Source: Actinobacteria bacterium HGW-Actinobacteria-4
GTDB lineage: Bacteria > Actinomycetota > Actinomycetes > Actinomycetales > Demequinaceae
Length of the DNA: 42,348 bases
Direction: 5' to 3'
Assembly (NCBI GenBank): GCA_002841315.1
Contig: PHEW01000012.1
Location: forward strand, 1 to 42,348
Shown in pieces: positions 1 through 8,899 of this stretch. The position numbers and the translations under genes are program-made. A model generated the notes under the pieces. The model made no database searches. It was not told where the DNA came from and saw only the letters and a program-made list of their open reading frames with translations. Position 1 is the first letter of the stretch. Each line of letters begins with the position of its first letter.

Positions 1-321
1 CGCCAACCCCAACTCCACCCGAGACGTCCGCGGCACCCACACGGTCCGGTGCGCCGCCACCCGCAGCCCCAAAGACATCGACCCATACAGCGCAGCCACG
101 TGGATCGCGAACACGGGGTTCACGGCGATCGCCACCATGTCGCTACCCCGCCGCAAGCCAATCGCATCAAACAAGTGGCCGACGGCGAGAGCCCACTCGA
201 GCGCAGACGCCTCCGCAGGTGCACGCCCCAGCAGGTTCTCCACATCAGCGACGACGAGCCGACGCGCGACCGTCCCCGCGAGTGGCTCGCAGTTGCGCGT
301 GGTGGTGAGTGTGGCGGTCAT
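1..321 (-). CDS. NYN/PIN-like protein, C-terminus beyond window
   Basis: The minus strand is open from an ATG at 321 through the left edge, giving 107 codons with no stop, so the C-terminus is missing. Near residue 22 the protein reads LVVADVENLLG, which resembles the first strand of NYN-domain ribonucleases (an Asp followed by E-N-L). A central stretch DMVAIAVNPVFAIHVAALYG fits the next Rossmann-like strand and helix. NYN proteins are predicted metal-dependent RNases of the PIN-like fold; the later acidic residues would lie outside the window. The gene sits at the edge of a nuclease-rich island. No strong Shine-Dalgarno precedes the ATG. The family call is from motif resemblance only. Confidence 0.55.
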   Translation of the reverse strand, partial: MTATLTTTRNCEPLAGTVARRLVVADVENLLGRAPAEASALEWALAVGHLFDAIGLRRGSDMVAIAVNPVFAIHVAALYGSMSLGLRVAAHRTVWVPRTSRVELGLA

Positions 322-501
322 GTGGGGATCCGTTTCGGCGTGACTGACACGGTATGGCGGAGGTCTGACAAACGATAGTCAGGACCCGACGTCCGGCGAC
401 GGATACGCCGAGGAATGCTGACCCACGCCAACGATCCAGATTCTGGCCGATGCTGCGCTATGCGCGCTTGGCTTCTCGCAGACCGGCAACCAATAGCCGA
501 G

Positions 502-951
502 TCAACGCGCTAGAAACATCTGCTGGACCCTGCTCTCGATCCGGAACTCCTGCATGTCCTGCTCGAGCCTGGCGCCTGCTGGCGCAGTAGCCGGGTCCGT
601 GTACCAGTACAACTGACGCGCGCCTTTCTGCGAGTGCTGTTGCGCCAGTTCGCGGGCTTCGGCCAAAGTGAAGAGCCACACGGAATCGGAGGAGAGCCGC
701 ACCAGAGCCAAGAGGTCCGCGGTGCAGTCATGAGCGAAGAACCACCCACTCGACATCGCACCTTTTCCACCCGCCTTTGAGGCGACTGCAGAGGTCTTCA
801 CTTGGATCGTAAGCGCGGTTGCCACTATTGGCGAATACGCGACGAGGTCAACTCCCGAGTCTGTTGTTAGCCGCGCGCTGTCTACACCGTGCTTGAGGAG
901 ACGATACTGGACCAGTAACTCCCCCGCGGCGCCTATGTGGAGAGTTGTCAT
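502..951 (-). CDS. DUF4365-like PD-(D/E)XK protein
   Basis: A 149-residue protein starting at the ATG at 951, which has GGAAG nine bases upstream. An upstream in-frame extension exists but has no better start. The N-terminus shows the layout of restriction-like nucleases: G-E at residues 10-11 (GAAGELLVQYRLL), D35 in DSGVDLVAY, and QVK at 50-52 (TIQVKT) in place of the usual ExK. This fits the small DUF4365/PDDEXK_9 group found near restriction systems. It is divergent from another PD-(D/E)XK gene across about 220 bases. The Glu-to-Gln change in the last motif is tolerated in some families but leaves activity uncertain. Confidence 0.6.
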   Translation of the reverse strand: MTTLHIGAAGELLVQYRLLKHGVDSARLTTDSGVDLVAYSPIVATALTIQVKTSAVASKAGGKGAMSSGWFFAHDCTADLLALVRLSSDSVWLFTLAEARELAQQHSQKGARQLYWYTDPATAPAGARLEQDMQEFRIESRVQQMFLAR

Positions 952-1172
952 GAAGCAATACTTCCATGCGAGCTGCGGGAGGAATCCCAGCCAGTCGGCT
1001 AGTTTGCGATTCGCGACCCTCACGGTTGTCTCGCGTTCTCCTCCCACGTCTTCGCAAGGCATCGCCGTCGAACTCCAACCTAGTGAGAGCCCACTGGCGG
1101 GACTCAATACTCCAGCGTCCGCAGCTCCGGCGGGCGAACTCGAGGTCAGGCTACCCGCTAGAGTCCAGAACT

Positions 1173-2258
1173 ATGTACGAGGACTTCCGCGCTGCCGCAG
1201 AACGCATCGAAGCCAACCCGCTGGGACGCCTGATGTATGGCCACCGCGAGTTGTTCCACAGCAACTTGCTCGCATGGTTCTTTGACTACCTGCCCGATGC
1301 CGCTGACGCAGTGTTCGCTCCGCTCACGTCCACAGGCACCGACATTGCGCGCAGCGTGGACCGCGAGAAAGAGAATCTCGACCTGGTCATGCACTGGCCG
1401 GACAGAAGGCCCCTCGTGATCGAGAACAAGGTGTTCTCGCTGCCCGACAAGAGCCAACTGGATGCCTACCGCGCCAAGGTCGCTTCCTGGCACGTACCGC
1501 CCACACTCGTACTCATGGCGATCAGCGCGCCTCACTTCTCGGATCCTGCATGGCACTACATCAGCTACAGGGAACTCGCGGATCGCATCGACGCCGCGCT
1601 CCCCCGCGGCTCTCACTACGAACTCGAGACCATGCGAAGATACGCGTCACTGGCGCGCGACCTCCACGCACTCGTATCTGCAGTTGACGTAGCCTCGCCT
1701 GACGAACCCGTCTGGCTCGAAGGTCCACTAGTAGAAGTGATCTCGAGCTCCCAGACCCGCTCCGCGCTGATCAAGGCTCGGGCACAGCGAGTCGCGAGGT
1801 GGATCAACGACGCTATCCCAACGCTGGAGCAAAGTGCCAACAGCGGTTTGACTCGTGCTACCCCACTAGTCGAGTCTTTTGAGTACATCCACACTCAAGG
1901 GGTCCACGTGCACCTCGGTTGGCAGCTCCAGGGCTCACAATTCCGGCGCGGCGCGATCTACCACGACGAAAGCATCCAAGGCAAGGATGCCGCATCCCGC
2001 TCCGCACGCGAGGAAGTGAGCCGCCGTCATCCTGAATTCTTCGCCATGCCCGGATCGCTTCCGCAAGGTCGGGGAGGGCGGAAGGAATTCAACCACTTCG
2101 CGCCGAACTTCGTGTACACCTATGTCAACGCACCGGGCCTCACCCTGCGAGAACTCGTGCAAGCAGCCAGCGAAGTGCACGCGGGCATTGAACGCCTGAG
2201 AGAAGCTGAGCCTGCTGGCGCTGAGCGGCCGCCGAACGCCATCAGGAAGGCACCCTAG
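1173..2258 (+). CDS. PD-(D/E)XK nuclease superfamily protein (PDDEXK_4-like)
   Basis: A 361-residue protein. The frame stays open upstream, but the ATG at 1173 is preferred because homology-like sequence begins there and a -10-like TAGAGT lies eight bases upstream (1159-1164). The nuclease core is at the N-terminus: HSNLLAWFFDYL (29-40), acidic residues near 65-70 in KENLDLVMHW, then LVIENKVFS with E84-N-K86 as the last catalytic motif. The long C-terminal part contains no domain I recognise. PDDEXK_4 proteins are commonly found in defence islands as predicted DNases. It is divergent from the DUF4365-like gene and followed directly by an exonuclease remnant. Confidence 0.7.
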   Translation: MYEDFRAAAERIEANPLGRLMYGHRELFHSNLLAWFFDYLPDAADAVFAPLTSTGTDIARSVDREKENLDLVMHWPDRRPLVIENKVFSLPDKSQLDAYRAKVASWHVPPTLVLMAISAPHFSDPAWHYISYRELADRIDAALPRGSHYELETMRRYASLARDLHALVSAVDVASPDEPVWLEGPLVEVISSSQTRSALIKARAQRVARWINDAIPTLEQSANSGLTRATPLVESFEYIHTQGVHVHLGWQLQGSQFRRGAIYHDESIQGKDAASRSAREEVSRRHPEFFAMPGSLPQGRGGRKEFNHFAPNFVYTYVNAPGLTLRELVQAASEVHAGIERLREAEPAGAERPPNAIRKAP

Positions 2259-2274
2259 CCTCGGAGTCCAAAGC

Positions 2275-2844
2275 CCCAACATTTCCCGCGACACCGCGTT
2301 CCTCACCGCCGAGTACGCCCGCGCCGGCTCCCCAATCGGCCTCACTCATCACGACACGTTGTGCACCATGCGCCTCGCCTCGCAGTACCTACCGGGCGCG
2401 CCAGCCAAACTCGCACTCTGCTGCGAGGCCGCAGGCATCCAGCTGTCCGACGCCCACCACGCCCTCGCGGACACCGAGTCCACCGCCGCGCTCCTCTCCC
2501 TCTACATCGAACTCTCCGGTGACTACTCAGTGTGGTCCAATTGGCTCGATTTCGGCGAGGCCTTCCCGTGGCCGATGCTCGCGTGCGCTTCAACCACGGT
2601 CGTCACGCGGGGTGCGGCAAGCCCGGGCAACACGCTCCTGCAAAGCGTCGCTGGCTCATTCACACGGGTTGAGGGTTTGGACGGCGCCGACGAATACCTC
2701 GACCTGCTCGACAGGGTGCTCTTGAATCGCAATATCTCGGGGCCAGAGCGCCAAGCTCTCGACGCGCTCGCCCTCCAACTGGACCTGACGCAGCAAGACA
2801 TCACCCGACTGAACCGCCACTACATGCTGAACGTGGGCGAGTAA
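2275..2844 (+). pseudogene. 5'-truncated DEDDh exonuclease (DnaQ-like) remnant
   Basis: The open frame resembles the second half of a DnaQ-family 3'-5' exonuclease. SPNISRDTAFLTAEYARAG matches the usual HN-x-x-FDxxFL motif II region, but His and Phe are replaced by Pro and Arg. HHALADTEST near 2455-2480 is the expected H-x-A-x-x-D motif III. The first catalytic motif (DxE) is absent, because the homologous sequence begins only about 20 bases after the stop of the preceding gene. The C-terminal region (LDLLDRVLLNRNIS and following) resembles the extra domain seen in actinobacterial exonuclease proteins. A TTG at 2359 could start a 161-residue product, but it would lack motifs I and II. I infer a decayed gene truncated at its 5' end. 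Confidence 0.6.
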
Positions 2845-2988
2845 AGCGTAGATCGGCGACCGCTACGAAGGCGCAGGCAAAATCCCGCGACACATAGCTC
2901 GCCTAACCACCATACAGACTCCATTGGCATCTGATATGCGCTACACGGGTGCATTCACTAGTGTGTTCTACTAGGAACATTGACTAGT

Positions 2989-2994
2989 AGGAGG
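2989..2994 (+). promoter_or_regulatory. Strong Shine-Dalgarno fixing a GTG start
   Basis: AGGAGG lies four bases before the GTG at 2999 and decides the start of the 177-residue gene. It is one of the strongest ribosome sites in the window. Just upstream, 2958-2990 contains three CTAGT-like words (actagtg, ctagg, ctagtag) that could be an operator, but this is only a suggestion. Confidence 0.6.
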
Positions 2995-2998
2995 AACC

Positions 2999-3532
2999 GT
3001 GGGCGATCCCGAGATCGAGGCAATGTCCGCTGTCGCCACTGCGCTGAGCGACGTCGAAGAAGGCGCGCAAGGTCGTGTTCTGCGCTGGGCGGCAGAGCGA
3101 TACGGAGTGATGATCGCGACAGCGAGTCCCCGAGCCGGCGAGGGCACCCGCGACCAAACAGCGCATCGAGTTGATGAGGTCACCGAGGAAGAGATCGCGG
3201 AAGAGGCTCCTGCCTACGAGCACCTCGCTGAACTGTTCGCGAAGGCGCAGCCGAAGACGGATGCGGACAAGGCGCTGGTTGTCGCGTACTGGCGACAGGC
3301 ACTTCAGGGCGACAGTACGTGGCAATCAGCGACGCTTCAGAAGGAACTCAAGAATCTCGGCCACGGAGTCAGTAACATCACTGATGCGTTGAATAGCAAC
3401 ATGCGGAAGAAGCCGCAAAGGATCATCCAGTTGCAGAAGGCTGGAAACAGCAAGCAGGCACGTAAGACCTACAAGGTGACCCACGAGGGCCTTGTTTACG
3501 TCCAGGGAATGTTGCGCGGCGAGGACTCCTGA
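2999..3532 (+). CDS. Conserved hypothetical, first gene of HEPN two-gene unit
   Basis: A 177-residue protein of unrecognised family, starting at a GTG with AGGAGG four bases upstream. The N-terminus (EIEAMSAVATAL... RVLRWAAERYGV, residues 4-37) resembles a short helical motif I recall at the start of many actinobacterial proteins of unknown function. A charged linker follows. Residues 75-175 look like a winged-helix fold: helical AYWRQALQG, LQKELKNLGHG, then YKVTHEGLVYVQGML. The stop at 3530-3532 is one base from the GTG of the HEPN-like gene, so the two are very likely co-translated. By position it could be a sensor, regulator or antitoxin for the HEPN protein; that role is inferred from pairing only. 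Confidence 0.55.
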   Translation: MGDPEIEAMSAVATALSDVEEGAQGRVLRWAAERYGVMIATASPRAGEGTRDQTAHRVDEVTEEEIAEEAPAYEHLAELFAKAQPKTDADKALVVAYWRQALQGDSTWQSATLQKELKNLGHGVSNITDALNSNMRKKPQRIIQLQKAGNSKQARKTYKVTHEGLVYVQGMLRGEDS

Positions 3533-3533
3533 C

Positions 3534-4307
3534 GTGAGCCTGGCCCCAGCGGATGCATTCTCAGTCCTTCCGAGCAGTCTGCGTGATGAGCTATTGAACG
3601 CCTTCAATGAGATCGTCAAGAACTACCGTGAGCACCGTTGGGAGCCTTCGGAACTGAATGGAGGTAAGTTGTGTGAGGTCGTCTACACGATCTGCAAAGG
3701 TTGGCTTGAAGGAGGCAGCTATCCCTCTCGCGCCGAGAAACCGAGTCGATTCCCCAACAAGTGCTGGGAGATGGAGAGCCACTACCAAACGGTTCCAAAC
3801 AGCAGGTCCGCACGCATCCTCATTCCGCGGATGATGATCGGACTATATGACGTTCGGAACAACCGCGGAGTGGGTCACGCGGGCGCCGAGGTCAATCCAA
3901 ATCACATGGATGCCACTGCAGTGCTGTATGCGTCCAAGTGGCTCGTCGCCGAATTGGTGCGCTTGCTCCACGCGCTCACCACGGACGAGGCTACCGCAGT
4001 CGTGGACGGCTTGGTTCAGCGCGAAGTCGCCTGGGTATGGACTCACGACAACAAGAAGCGCGTGCTGCGAGCGGGGCTAACTTGGAAACAGCAGGCGCTT
4101 CTGTTGCTGCTCACCGAAACAAGCGAAGTGGACGAGGCCGACTTGTTCCGCTGGTTGGAGCATCCTGGTTTGCCATCCTTCCGCAAGGATGTTCTAAAAC
4201 CACTCCACAAGGCCCGACTGGTCGAGTACGACGCGACCACGCGAGCAATACGCCTACTACCTCCCGGCGTAGCGGCGGCAGAGGCTCTGGTCGAGGCGCA
4301 ACCATGA
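3534..4307 (+). CDS. HEPN-like protein (putative RNase) with winged-helix-like C-terminus
   Basis: A 257-residue protein starting at the GTG one base after the upstream stop. Residues 104-118 read LYDVRNNRGVGHAGA, giving R108-x6-H115 with Asn after the Arg, the signature of HEPN RNases (R-x4-6-H). Flanking stretches (WLVAELVRLLHAL) are helical as expected. The C-terminal third (WKQQALLLLLTE ... LHKARLVEYDATTRAIRLLPPG) looks like a winged helix. Such proteins occur in abortive-infection and toxin-antitoxin contexts. It closes a two-gene operon and converges on a DUF3800 gene. The catalytic assignment is by motif only; the partner and target are unknown. Confidence 0.6.
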   Translation: MSLAPADAFSVLPSSLRDELLNAFNEIVKNYREHRWEPSELNGGKLCEVVYTICKGWLEGGSYPSRAEKPSRFPNKCWEMESHYQTVPNSRSARILIPRMMIGLYDVRNNRGVGHAGAEVNPNHMDATAVLYASKWLVAELVRLLHALTTDEATAVVDGLVQREVAWVWTHDNKKRVLRAGLTWKQQALLLLLTETSEVDEADLFRWLEHPGLPSFRKDVLKPLHKARLVEYDATTRAIRLLPPGVAAAEALVEAQP

Positions 4308-4731
4308 TCTTGTCTGTCAGCGCTACTCGCGTTTGCGAGATCAGCGATCGGTAGCCGCAGGCGCATGGTGATTCAACATCCTTGCGCAACACCGCGGGAG
4401 GTGCAGGTCAATATGGCCGGTAGCGATATCGACAAGTGGCGCGCATCCGTTCTCGACGCGGGCGGATCTCCGGGATCACCCGCGCCCTCGTGCGGGTGAC
4501 CAAATTTGGACCGCAGAGGCACGAACGGAAGAGCAGAGGCAATCAGAAAGACGACTGACCCCCCGCCGACGGTGTCGAACGAGAGGTCAGTCGCAAGTTT
4601 GTTAGGGACCCTAGGCCCTTTGTGTTCTCGACGGAAGGCCTGAGGCCAAGGTCGAGGAACGCGCTACAGGCCTGCGGCCAGGGCTACGTTCGCTCTCAAT
4701 TATGCCCGAACAGCAGCGGGCACGCAACCCT
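4308..4731. other. 424-base convergent intergenic region with hairpins and a mini-ORF
   Basis: This separates the HEPN unit (+) from the DUF3800 gene (-). A 28-codon ORF at 4413-4499 has GGGAGG about 15 bases upstream; I do not claim it is a gene. A hairpin lies at 4476-4499. A second inverted repeat, CGACTGACC (4552-4560) with GGTCAGTCG (4585-4593), encloses 24 bases. Around 4604-4620 there is GGGACCCTAGGCCC, locally self-complementary. No longer gene is supported on either strand. Confidence 0.5.
4476..4499 (+). terminator. Hairpin, candidate terminator of the HEPN operon
   Basis: TCACCCGC (4476-4483) pairs perfectly with GCGGGTGA (4492-4499) over an 8-base loop and is followed by CCAAATTT, a weak T-run. 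It lies about 170 bases after the HEPN gene, so the terminator role is plausible but not certain. Confidence 0.45.
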
Positions 4732-5538
4732 TTACTTGCGAGTCGACCGAGCACGGCTCGTCAGAATGTTGACGCGGCTCGTACGTGTATCCGCCAAGGA
4801 GGGGACCCCGAACGAGGCTGCGAGCATTCTCGCAACTGTTGCCTTCGGTGAGAGTTCTCTGGTTGCATGCCCGGCTACATTGGTAGATCGCAGGCGGCGG
4901 TCGCATGAGATGGCCCCGACCACTAGATCCGCAAGCTGCAGTCCGTCGGATGATTGTGAGTCGAGTGTTACTGCCGAAACGAGGTTCATCGATTCCAGTT
5001 TTTGGTTCACCCGCTCAAGAATCGTCTCTTCAATAGATACTCCGGTCGGCGTCGAGCACGAGTCCATCAGAAGCGTTGCAACTTCTGCGCGGTTGATGTT
5101 CCCGTGTAGCAGTTGCGTTACGACGCGGGACTGAGCATCCCACTGTGGAACGTCCACGAACGGATCGCGCAGACGTTTGTCGATCACGAACGCCACCAAG
5201 TGCACATCAGAATCCGAGAGCACGTCAATGAGATCCCGATAGATGGGCAAGGTACCTTTCGTCAGTTCGGCAAACTTGAGCTCACGGTAGAATCTGTGCT
5301 TGTCGCGCACTGCCTTAGCTTCGCGCAACAAGTGCCCGGGCTGACGGGTCTTTATTCCCCCGACTACGAAGAAGTGACCCCCAGTTCCCTTTGAGCCGCT
5401 CTCGTCCAAGAAGAACAGAGATGACGCAGTGCCCAACGGCAGGGAGACCACCGGCTCCTTTGGCAGTCGCGATCGCGACACAGCCTTGGCCGGATAGGCC
5501 CCGGTAGCTTTAGGTGTCGCAGGCAGAATGGTCGTCAC
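4732..5538 (-). CDS. DUF3800 domain protein
   Basis: A 268-residue protein with a GTG start at 5538. LFFLDESGSK (41-50) is the characteristic first strand of DUF3800, a family with a predicted RNase H-like fold. Further features are GGHFFVVGGI, ELKFAELTKGT and, near the C-terminus, SDGLQLADLVVGA with the expected acidic residue. DUF3800 proteins are frequent cargo of defence islands; their activity is not established. The start is supported by TAGAGT six bases upstream (5550-5545), implying a leaderless mRNA. It stands alone, convergent with the HEPN unit and downstream of hsdR on the same strand, separated by 262 bases. Confidence 0.75.
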   Translation of the reverse strand: MTTILPATPKATGAYPAKAVSRSRLPKEPVVSLPLGTASSLFFLDESGSKGTGGHFFVVGGIKTRQPGHLLREAKAVRDKHRFYRELKFAELTKGTLPIYRDLIDVLSDSDVHLVAFVIDKRLRDPFVDVPQWDAQSRVVTQLLHGNINRAEVATLLMDSCSTPTGVSIEETILERVNQKLESMNLVSAVTLDSQSSDGLQLADLVVGAISCDRRLRSTNVAGHATRELSPKATVARMLAASFGVPSLADTRTSRVNILTSRARSTRK

Positions 5539-5544
5539 GCCGAC

Positions 5545-5550
5545 ACTCTA
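5545..5550 (-). promoter_or_regulatory. Leaderless -10 box of DUF3800 gene
   Basis: Read on the minus strand, TAGAGT is followed by six bases and then the GTG at 5538. Transcription would start at or next to the start codon. No Shine-Dalgarno is present. No clear -35 is seen. Confidence 0.55.
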
Positions 5551-5800
5551 TCGCGACACTAGGACATCAGCGGTAACGCTGAACCGAAAGGCCAAGCCAG
5601 ACTATCTATGACATTTCGGTGGGGGCGCTTCGCGGTGTCGTACTTGAACCCGTGGGTTCGTCAGCACCTGTTGCGTAGCCGGGTGATTTCTGCAATTCGT
5701 TCCACAGCACCTCGGGAACGTTGCGCGAACTCCCGTTGGCTAGGTACCCACTAGTCAACACACGACATCCTGAAGGACCGCAGTGCTGTGGCTCTGGGCC

Positions 5801-8800
5801 CTACTCCTGGAATGAGCCCAGCCCAAGGAACCGCTCGAAGTACCGTCCCAGCATCTCAATCACCCGTTGCTTCTTCTCGCCGTGGCCGCCATCTGCCGCG
5901 AACCGCGACGCCGGCGGCAACACCTTGGTGATCGCGGTCCCGGTCGTACGTAGCGCACCATCACGGAACGCGACCTCCATGAACTCACGGGTTGCGTCAG
6001 CACGAAGGCTCTCCGCAACGATGATCGCCTCGAGCTCCGCCTCACGCCGCGCCGCGATGAACGCCTGCCATTCATCGTCGATCGCGCCGTCGACGGTCAC
6101 GCGGCGCACGAAGTCCTCGATGAGATCCCTCTTGTTGCGTAGTGACGGGCTCGCGTCTACGGCACGTGTGATTGCTGCGCTCAGCTCCTTGTCATCACCG
6201 TCGCCGTGAGCCTCGCGGTGCGCTTCAACCAGCATCAAGATGTAGTCCACATTGATCTCGACCTGCTTGATGAGCTCGATCTCAAACACGACGTCGTCGT
6301 TGATTTGCTCCTTCTCTGCGTCGACAAGCGGGCGGAATTCTGCATACAAGTCCAAGTACACGCTGCGATAGTCCTGACTCTCGCGAGGATTGAGCAACTC
6401 ACTGCCCGCGAACTCGTCAAACGACGTCAGGATGTTCTGCAGGCGCAGGATCGCACCAAACAGCGCGATGAACTCCTTCTTCGCGGTCTCGCCAATGATC
6501 TCTTGACCAATCGGGAACCGCTCCAGCAGCTCACCAACCTTCACCGAGTACTCGCTGTAGTAGTCCCCGTAAGGCTTGAGTAGCACGATGCCGCGCGCTT
6601 CCTTGTTGCCGAACAGTTCGAGCGCCTTGTTGGTCTCGTCCTCGAGGTCCCGGAACGCGACAATGTTTCCGTAGGTCTTCACCGAGTTAAGGATGCGGTT
6701 GGTGCGCGAGTACGCCTGGATCAGACCGTGCGCACGCAGGTTCTTGTCCACGAACAGCGTGTTCAGCGTGGTCGCATCGAACCCGGTGAGGAACATGTTG
6801 ACCACGATCACCAGATCCAAGTCCCGGTTCTTGAGCCGCTGCGACAGGTCCTTGTAGTAGTTCTGGAACTTGTCGGCGCTTGTGTCGTAGCTCGTGCCGA
6901 ACATGTCGTTGTAGTCCTGGATCGCGTCCTCCAGGAAGGTTCGCGCATCGGGGGCCAGTCCGTCGGTGTCGAAGGCCTCGTCGTCGAGCACGCCGTCATC
7001 AGCCGCATCGTTCGCGCCATACGAGTAGAGCAGCCCGATCTTGAGGCGGCGATCCTCCGGCACCTCCCACTGCTGCTTAGCGAACTGGCTGTAGTACCGC
7101 CGCGCCGCGTCGATCGATGCCGTCGCGAAGATCGCGTTGAACCCGCGCACCCGCTTGCGCTCCCGCAACGCCTCCGCTTGACGCCGCGCACGCGAAGACT
7201 CCGCAACGTTGGTCACCACCGAGTGCTCGTAACTGGAAGCGCGCTTGGTCTTCTGATCGAAGTGCTCAAGCGTGTACTTCACAATCTCGCCGATGCGCTC
7301 TGGAGCCAGTAGCGCCCGTTCAGTATCAATGGCGGAGACTTGGGCATCTTTCACGTTGCCCACCTTGATGGTGTTGACGTAGTCAATGCGGAACGGCAGT
7401 ACGTTCTTGTCGGTGATCGCGTCCACGATCGTGTACGTGTGGAGCTTGTCGCCAAAAGCTTGCTGGGTCGTCTTCAAGTGCGGGTTGCCGCCGGCACCGG
7501 CATTGGTCGCGAAGATCGGGGTGCCGGTGAAGCCAAACAGGTTGTACTTCTTGAACGCCTTCGTAATCGCCGAGTGCATGTCACCAAACTGCGACCGGTG
7601 ACACTCATCAAAGATCAACACGATGTGCCCCGCGTAGATCTCATGGCCCTTGTTCCCGGCGATGAAGTTCGCGAGCTTCTGGATGGTCGTGATGATGATC
7701 CGCGAGTTCGGGTCCTCCAGCTGCTTCTTCAGCACCGCCGTCGAGGTGTTGGAGTTCGCGGCGCCCTTCTCGAACCGGTCGTACTCCCGCATGGTCTGGT
7801 AGTCGAGGTCCTTGCGGTCCACCACGAACAGCACCTTGTCCACACTCGGCAACTTGGACGCGAGTTGCGCGGTCTTGAACGAGGTGAGTGTCTTGCCGGA
7901 GCCGGTGGTGTGCCACACATACCCGCCGGCCTCCACCTTGCCCAGCTGCTTGTAATTCGAAGACGTGTCGATCCGCTGCAGAATCTTCTCGGTCGCCACA
8001 ATCTGATACGGGCGCATCACCAACAACTGCCGGTCCGCCGTCAGCACGCAGTACCGCGTCAGGATGTTCAGCAGCGTGTGCTTGGCAAAGAACGTCTTCG
8101 CGAAGGAGGTGAGGTCCTTGATCGGCCTGTTCTGAGCATCGGCCCACCAGGATGTGAACTCGAAGCTGTTCGAGGACTTCCGCCCGCGACCGGGCTTCTG
8201 CGCCTCCTTGAGGTGCTGGTGGCGGACCGTGTTCGAGTAGTACTTGGTGAGTGTGCCGTTGCTGATCACGAACAGCTGCACGTACTCGAACAGGCCCGAG
8301 CCCGCCCAGAAACTGTCCCTCTGGTAACGGTCAATCTGGTTGAACGCCTCCCGAATGTCCACGCCCCGGCGCTTGAGCTCGATGTGCACCATCGGCAGGC
8401 CGTTCACCAGCACCGTGACGTCGTAGCGGTTGGCGTACCGCGCGCCGCCTGCCCCGCGGTCGATCTCGTACTGGTTGATGACCTGCAGGCGGTTGTTGTG
8501 GATGTTCTGCTTGTCCACCAACGTGATGTTCTTGGTGGTGCCGTCGTCGCGCTTGAGGATCTGCACGTGATCCTCTTGCACGCGGATGGTCTTCTCGACA
8601 ATGCCGTCGTTCTTGCCCGCGATCTTCTCGGAGAAGAATCGGTCCCACTCGCCGTCGGTGAACACGATGTTGTTGAGGGCTTCGAATTGGGCGCGCAGGT
8701 TGGCGACGAGCTGGGCTTCGGATGTCACGGTCACGTACTCGTAGGCCTGCGACCCCAACAGCCGCACCAGTTCCTGCTCGAGCGCCGCCTCCGACTGATA

Positions 8801-8899
8801 CGCCGCCTCGGACTTAGTGTCAGTCACATACTCTGCGACGACCGTACTCTCCGCAGAGACCGCGATCGGATCGTACTTGCGCGGAGTCGACTCGGTCAT
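5801..8899 (-). CDS. hsdR: Type I restriction enzyme, endonuclease/translocase subunit R
   Basis: A 1032-residue HsdR, the ATP-dependent DNA translocase and cleavage subunit. The N-terminal nuclease core has D160 in ANRYDVTVL and E174-L-K176 in HIELKRRG. The superfamily 2 helicase motifs follow: Walker A TTGSGKT (about 331-337), DECH (431-434), GFTGTP shortly after, and NMFLTGFD in the second RecA-like domain. Length and order are typical of an intact subunit. Its ATG overlaps the hsdS stop (ATGA), so it is translated last in the hsdM-hsdS-hsdR operon. A GAACCC/GGGTTC inverted repeat lies downstream at 5646-5659. Confidence 0.95.
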   Translation of the reverse strand: MTESTPRKYDPIAVSAESTVVAEYVTDTKSEAAYQSEAALEQELVRLLGSQAYEYVTVTSEAQLVANLRAQFEALNNIVFTDGEWDRFFSEKIAGKNDGIVEKTIRVQEDHVQILKRDDGTTKNITLVDKQNIHNNRLQVINQYEIDRGAGGARYANRYDVTVLVNGLPMVHIELKRRGVDIREAFNQIDRYQRDSFWAGSGLFEYVQLFVISNGTLTKYYSNTVRHQHLKEAQKPGRGRKSSNSFEFTSWWADAQNRPIKDLTSFAKTFFAKHTLLNILTRYCVLTADRQLLVMRPYQIVATEKILQRIDTSSNYKQLGKVEAGGYVWHTTGSGKTLTSFKTAQLASKLPSVDKVLFVVDRKDLDYQTMREYDRFEKGAANSNTSTAVLKKQLEDPNSRIIITTIQKLANFIAGNKGHEIYAGHIVLIFDECHRSQFGDMHSAITKAFKKYNLFGFTGTPIFATNAGAGGNPHLKTTQQAFGDKLHTYTIVDAITDKNVLPFRIDYVNTIKVGNVKDAQVSAIDTERALLAPERIGEIVKYTLEHFDQKTKRASSYEHSVVTNVAESSRARRQAEALRERKRVRGFNAIFATASIDAARRYYSQFAKQQWEVPEDRRLKIGLLYSYGANDAADDGVLDDEAFDTDGLAPDARTFLEDAIQDYNDMFGTSYDTSADKFQNYYKDLSQRLKNRDLDLVIVVNMFLTGFDATTLNTLFVDKNLRAHGLIQAYSRTNRILNSVKTYGNIVAFRDLEDETNKALELFGNKEARGIVLLKPYGDYYSEYSVKVGELLERFPIGQEIIGETAKKEFIALFGAILRLQNILTSFDEFAGSELLNPRESQDYRSVYLDLYAEFRPLVDAEKEQINDDVVFEIELIKQVEINVDYILMLVEAHREAHGDGDDKELSAAITRAVDASPSLRNKRDLIEDFVRRVTVDGAIDDEWQAFIAARREAELEAIIVAESLRADATREFMEVAFRDGALRTTGTAITKVLPPASRFAADGGHGEKKQRVIEMLGRYFERFLGLGSFQE

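Noticed and set aside
966..1172. N-terminal extension of the PDDEXK_4-like gene
   Set aside because: It would overlap the promoter and 5' region of the divergent gene and adds a basic, non-conserved segment; the ATG at 1173 is better placed.
4413..4499. 28-codon ORF with a distant GGGAGG
   Set aside because: Its end coincides with the arms of a hairpin and it matches nothing recognisable; treated as non-coding.
5646..5659. GGGTTC-containing hairpin considered as a tRNA T-arm
   Set aside because: No acceptor, D or anticodon arms around it. At most a short inverted repeat, or a weak terminator of hsdR.
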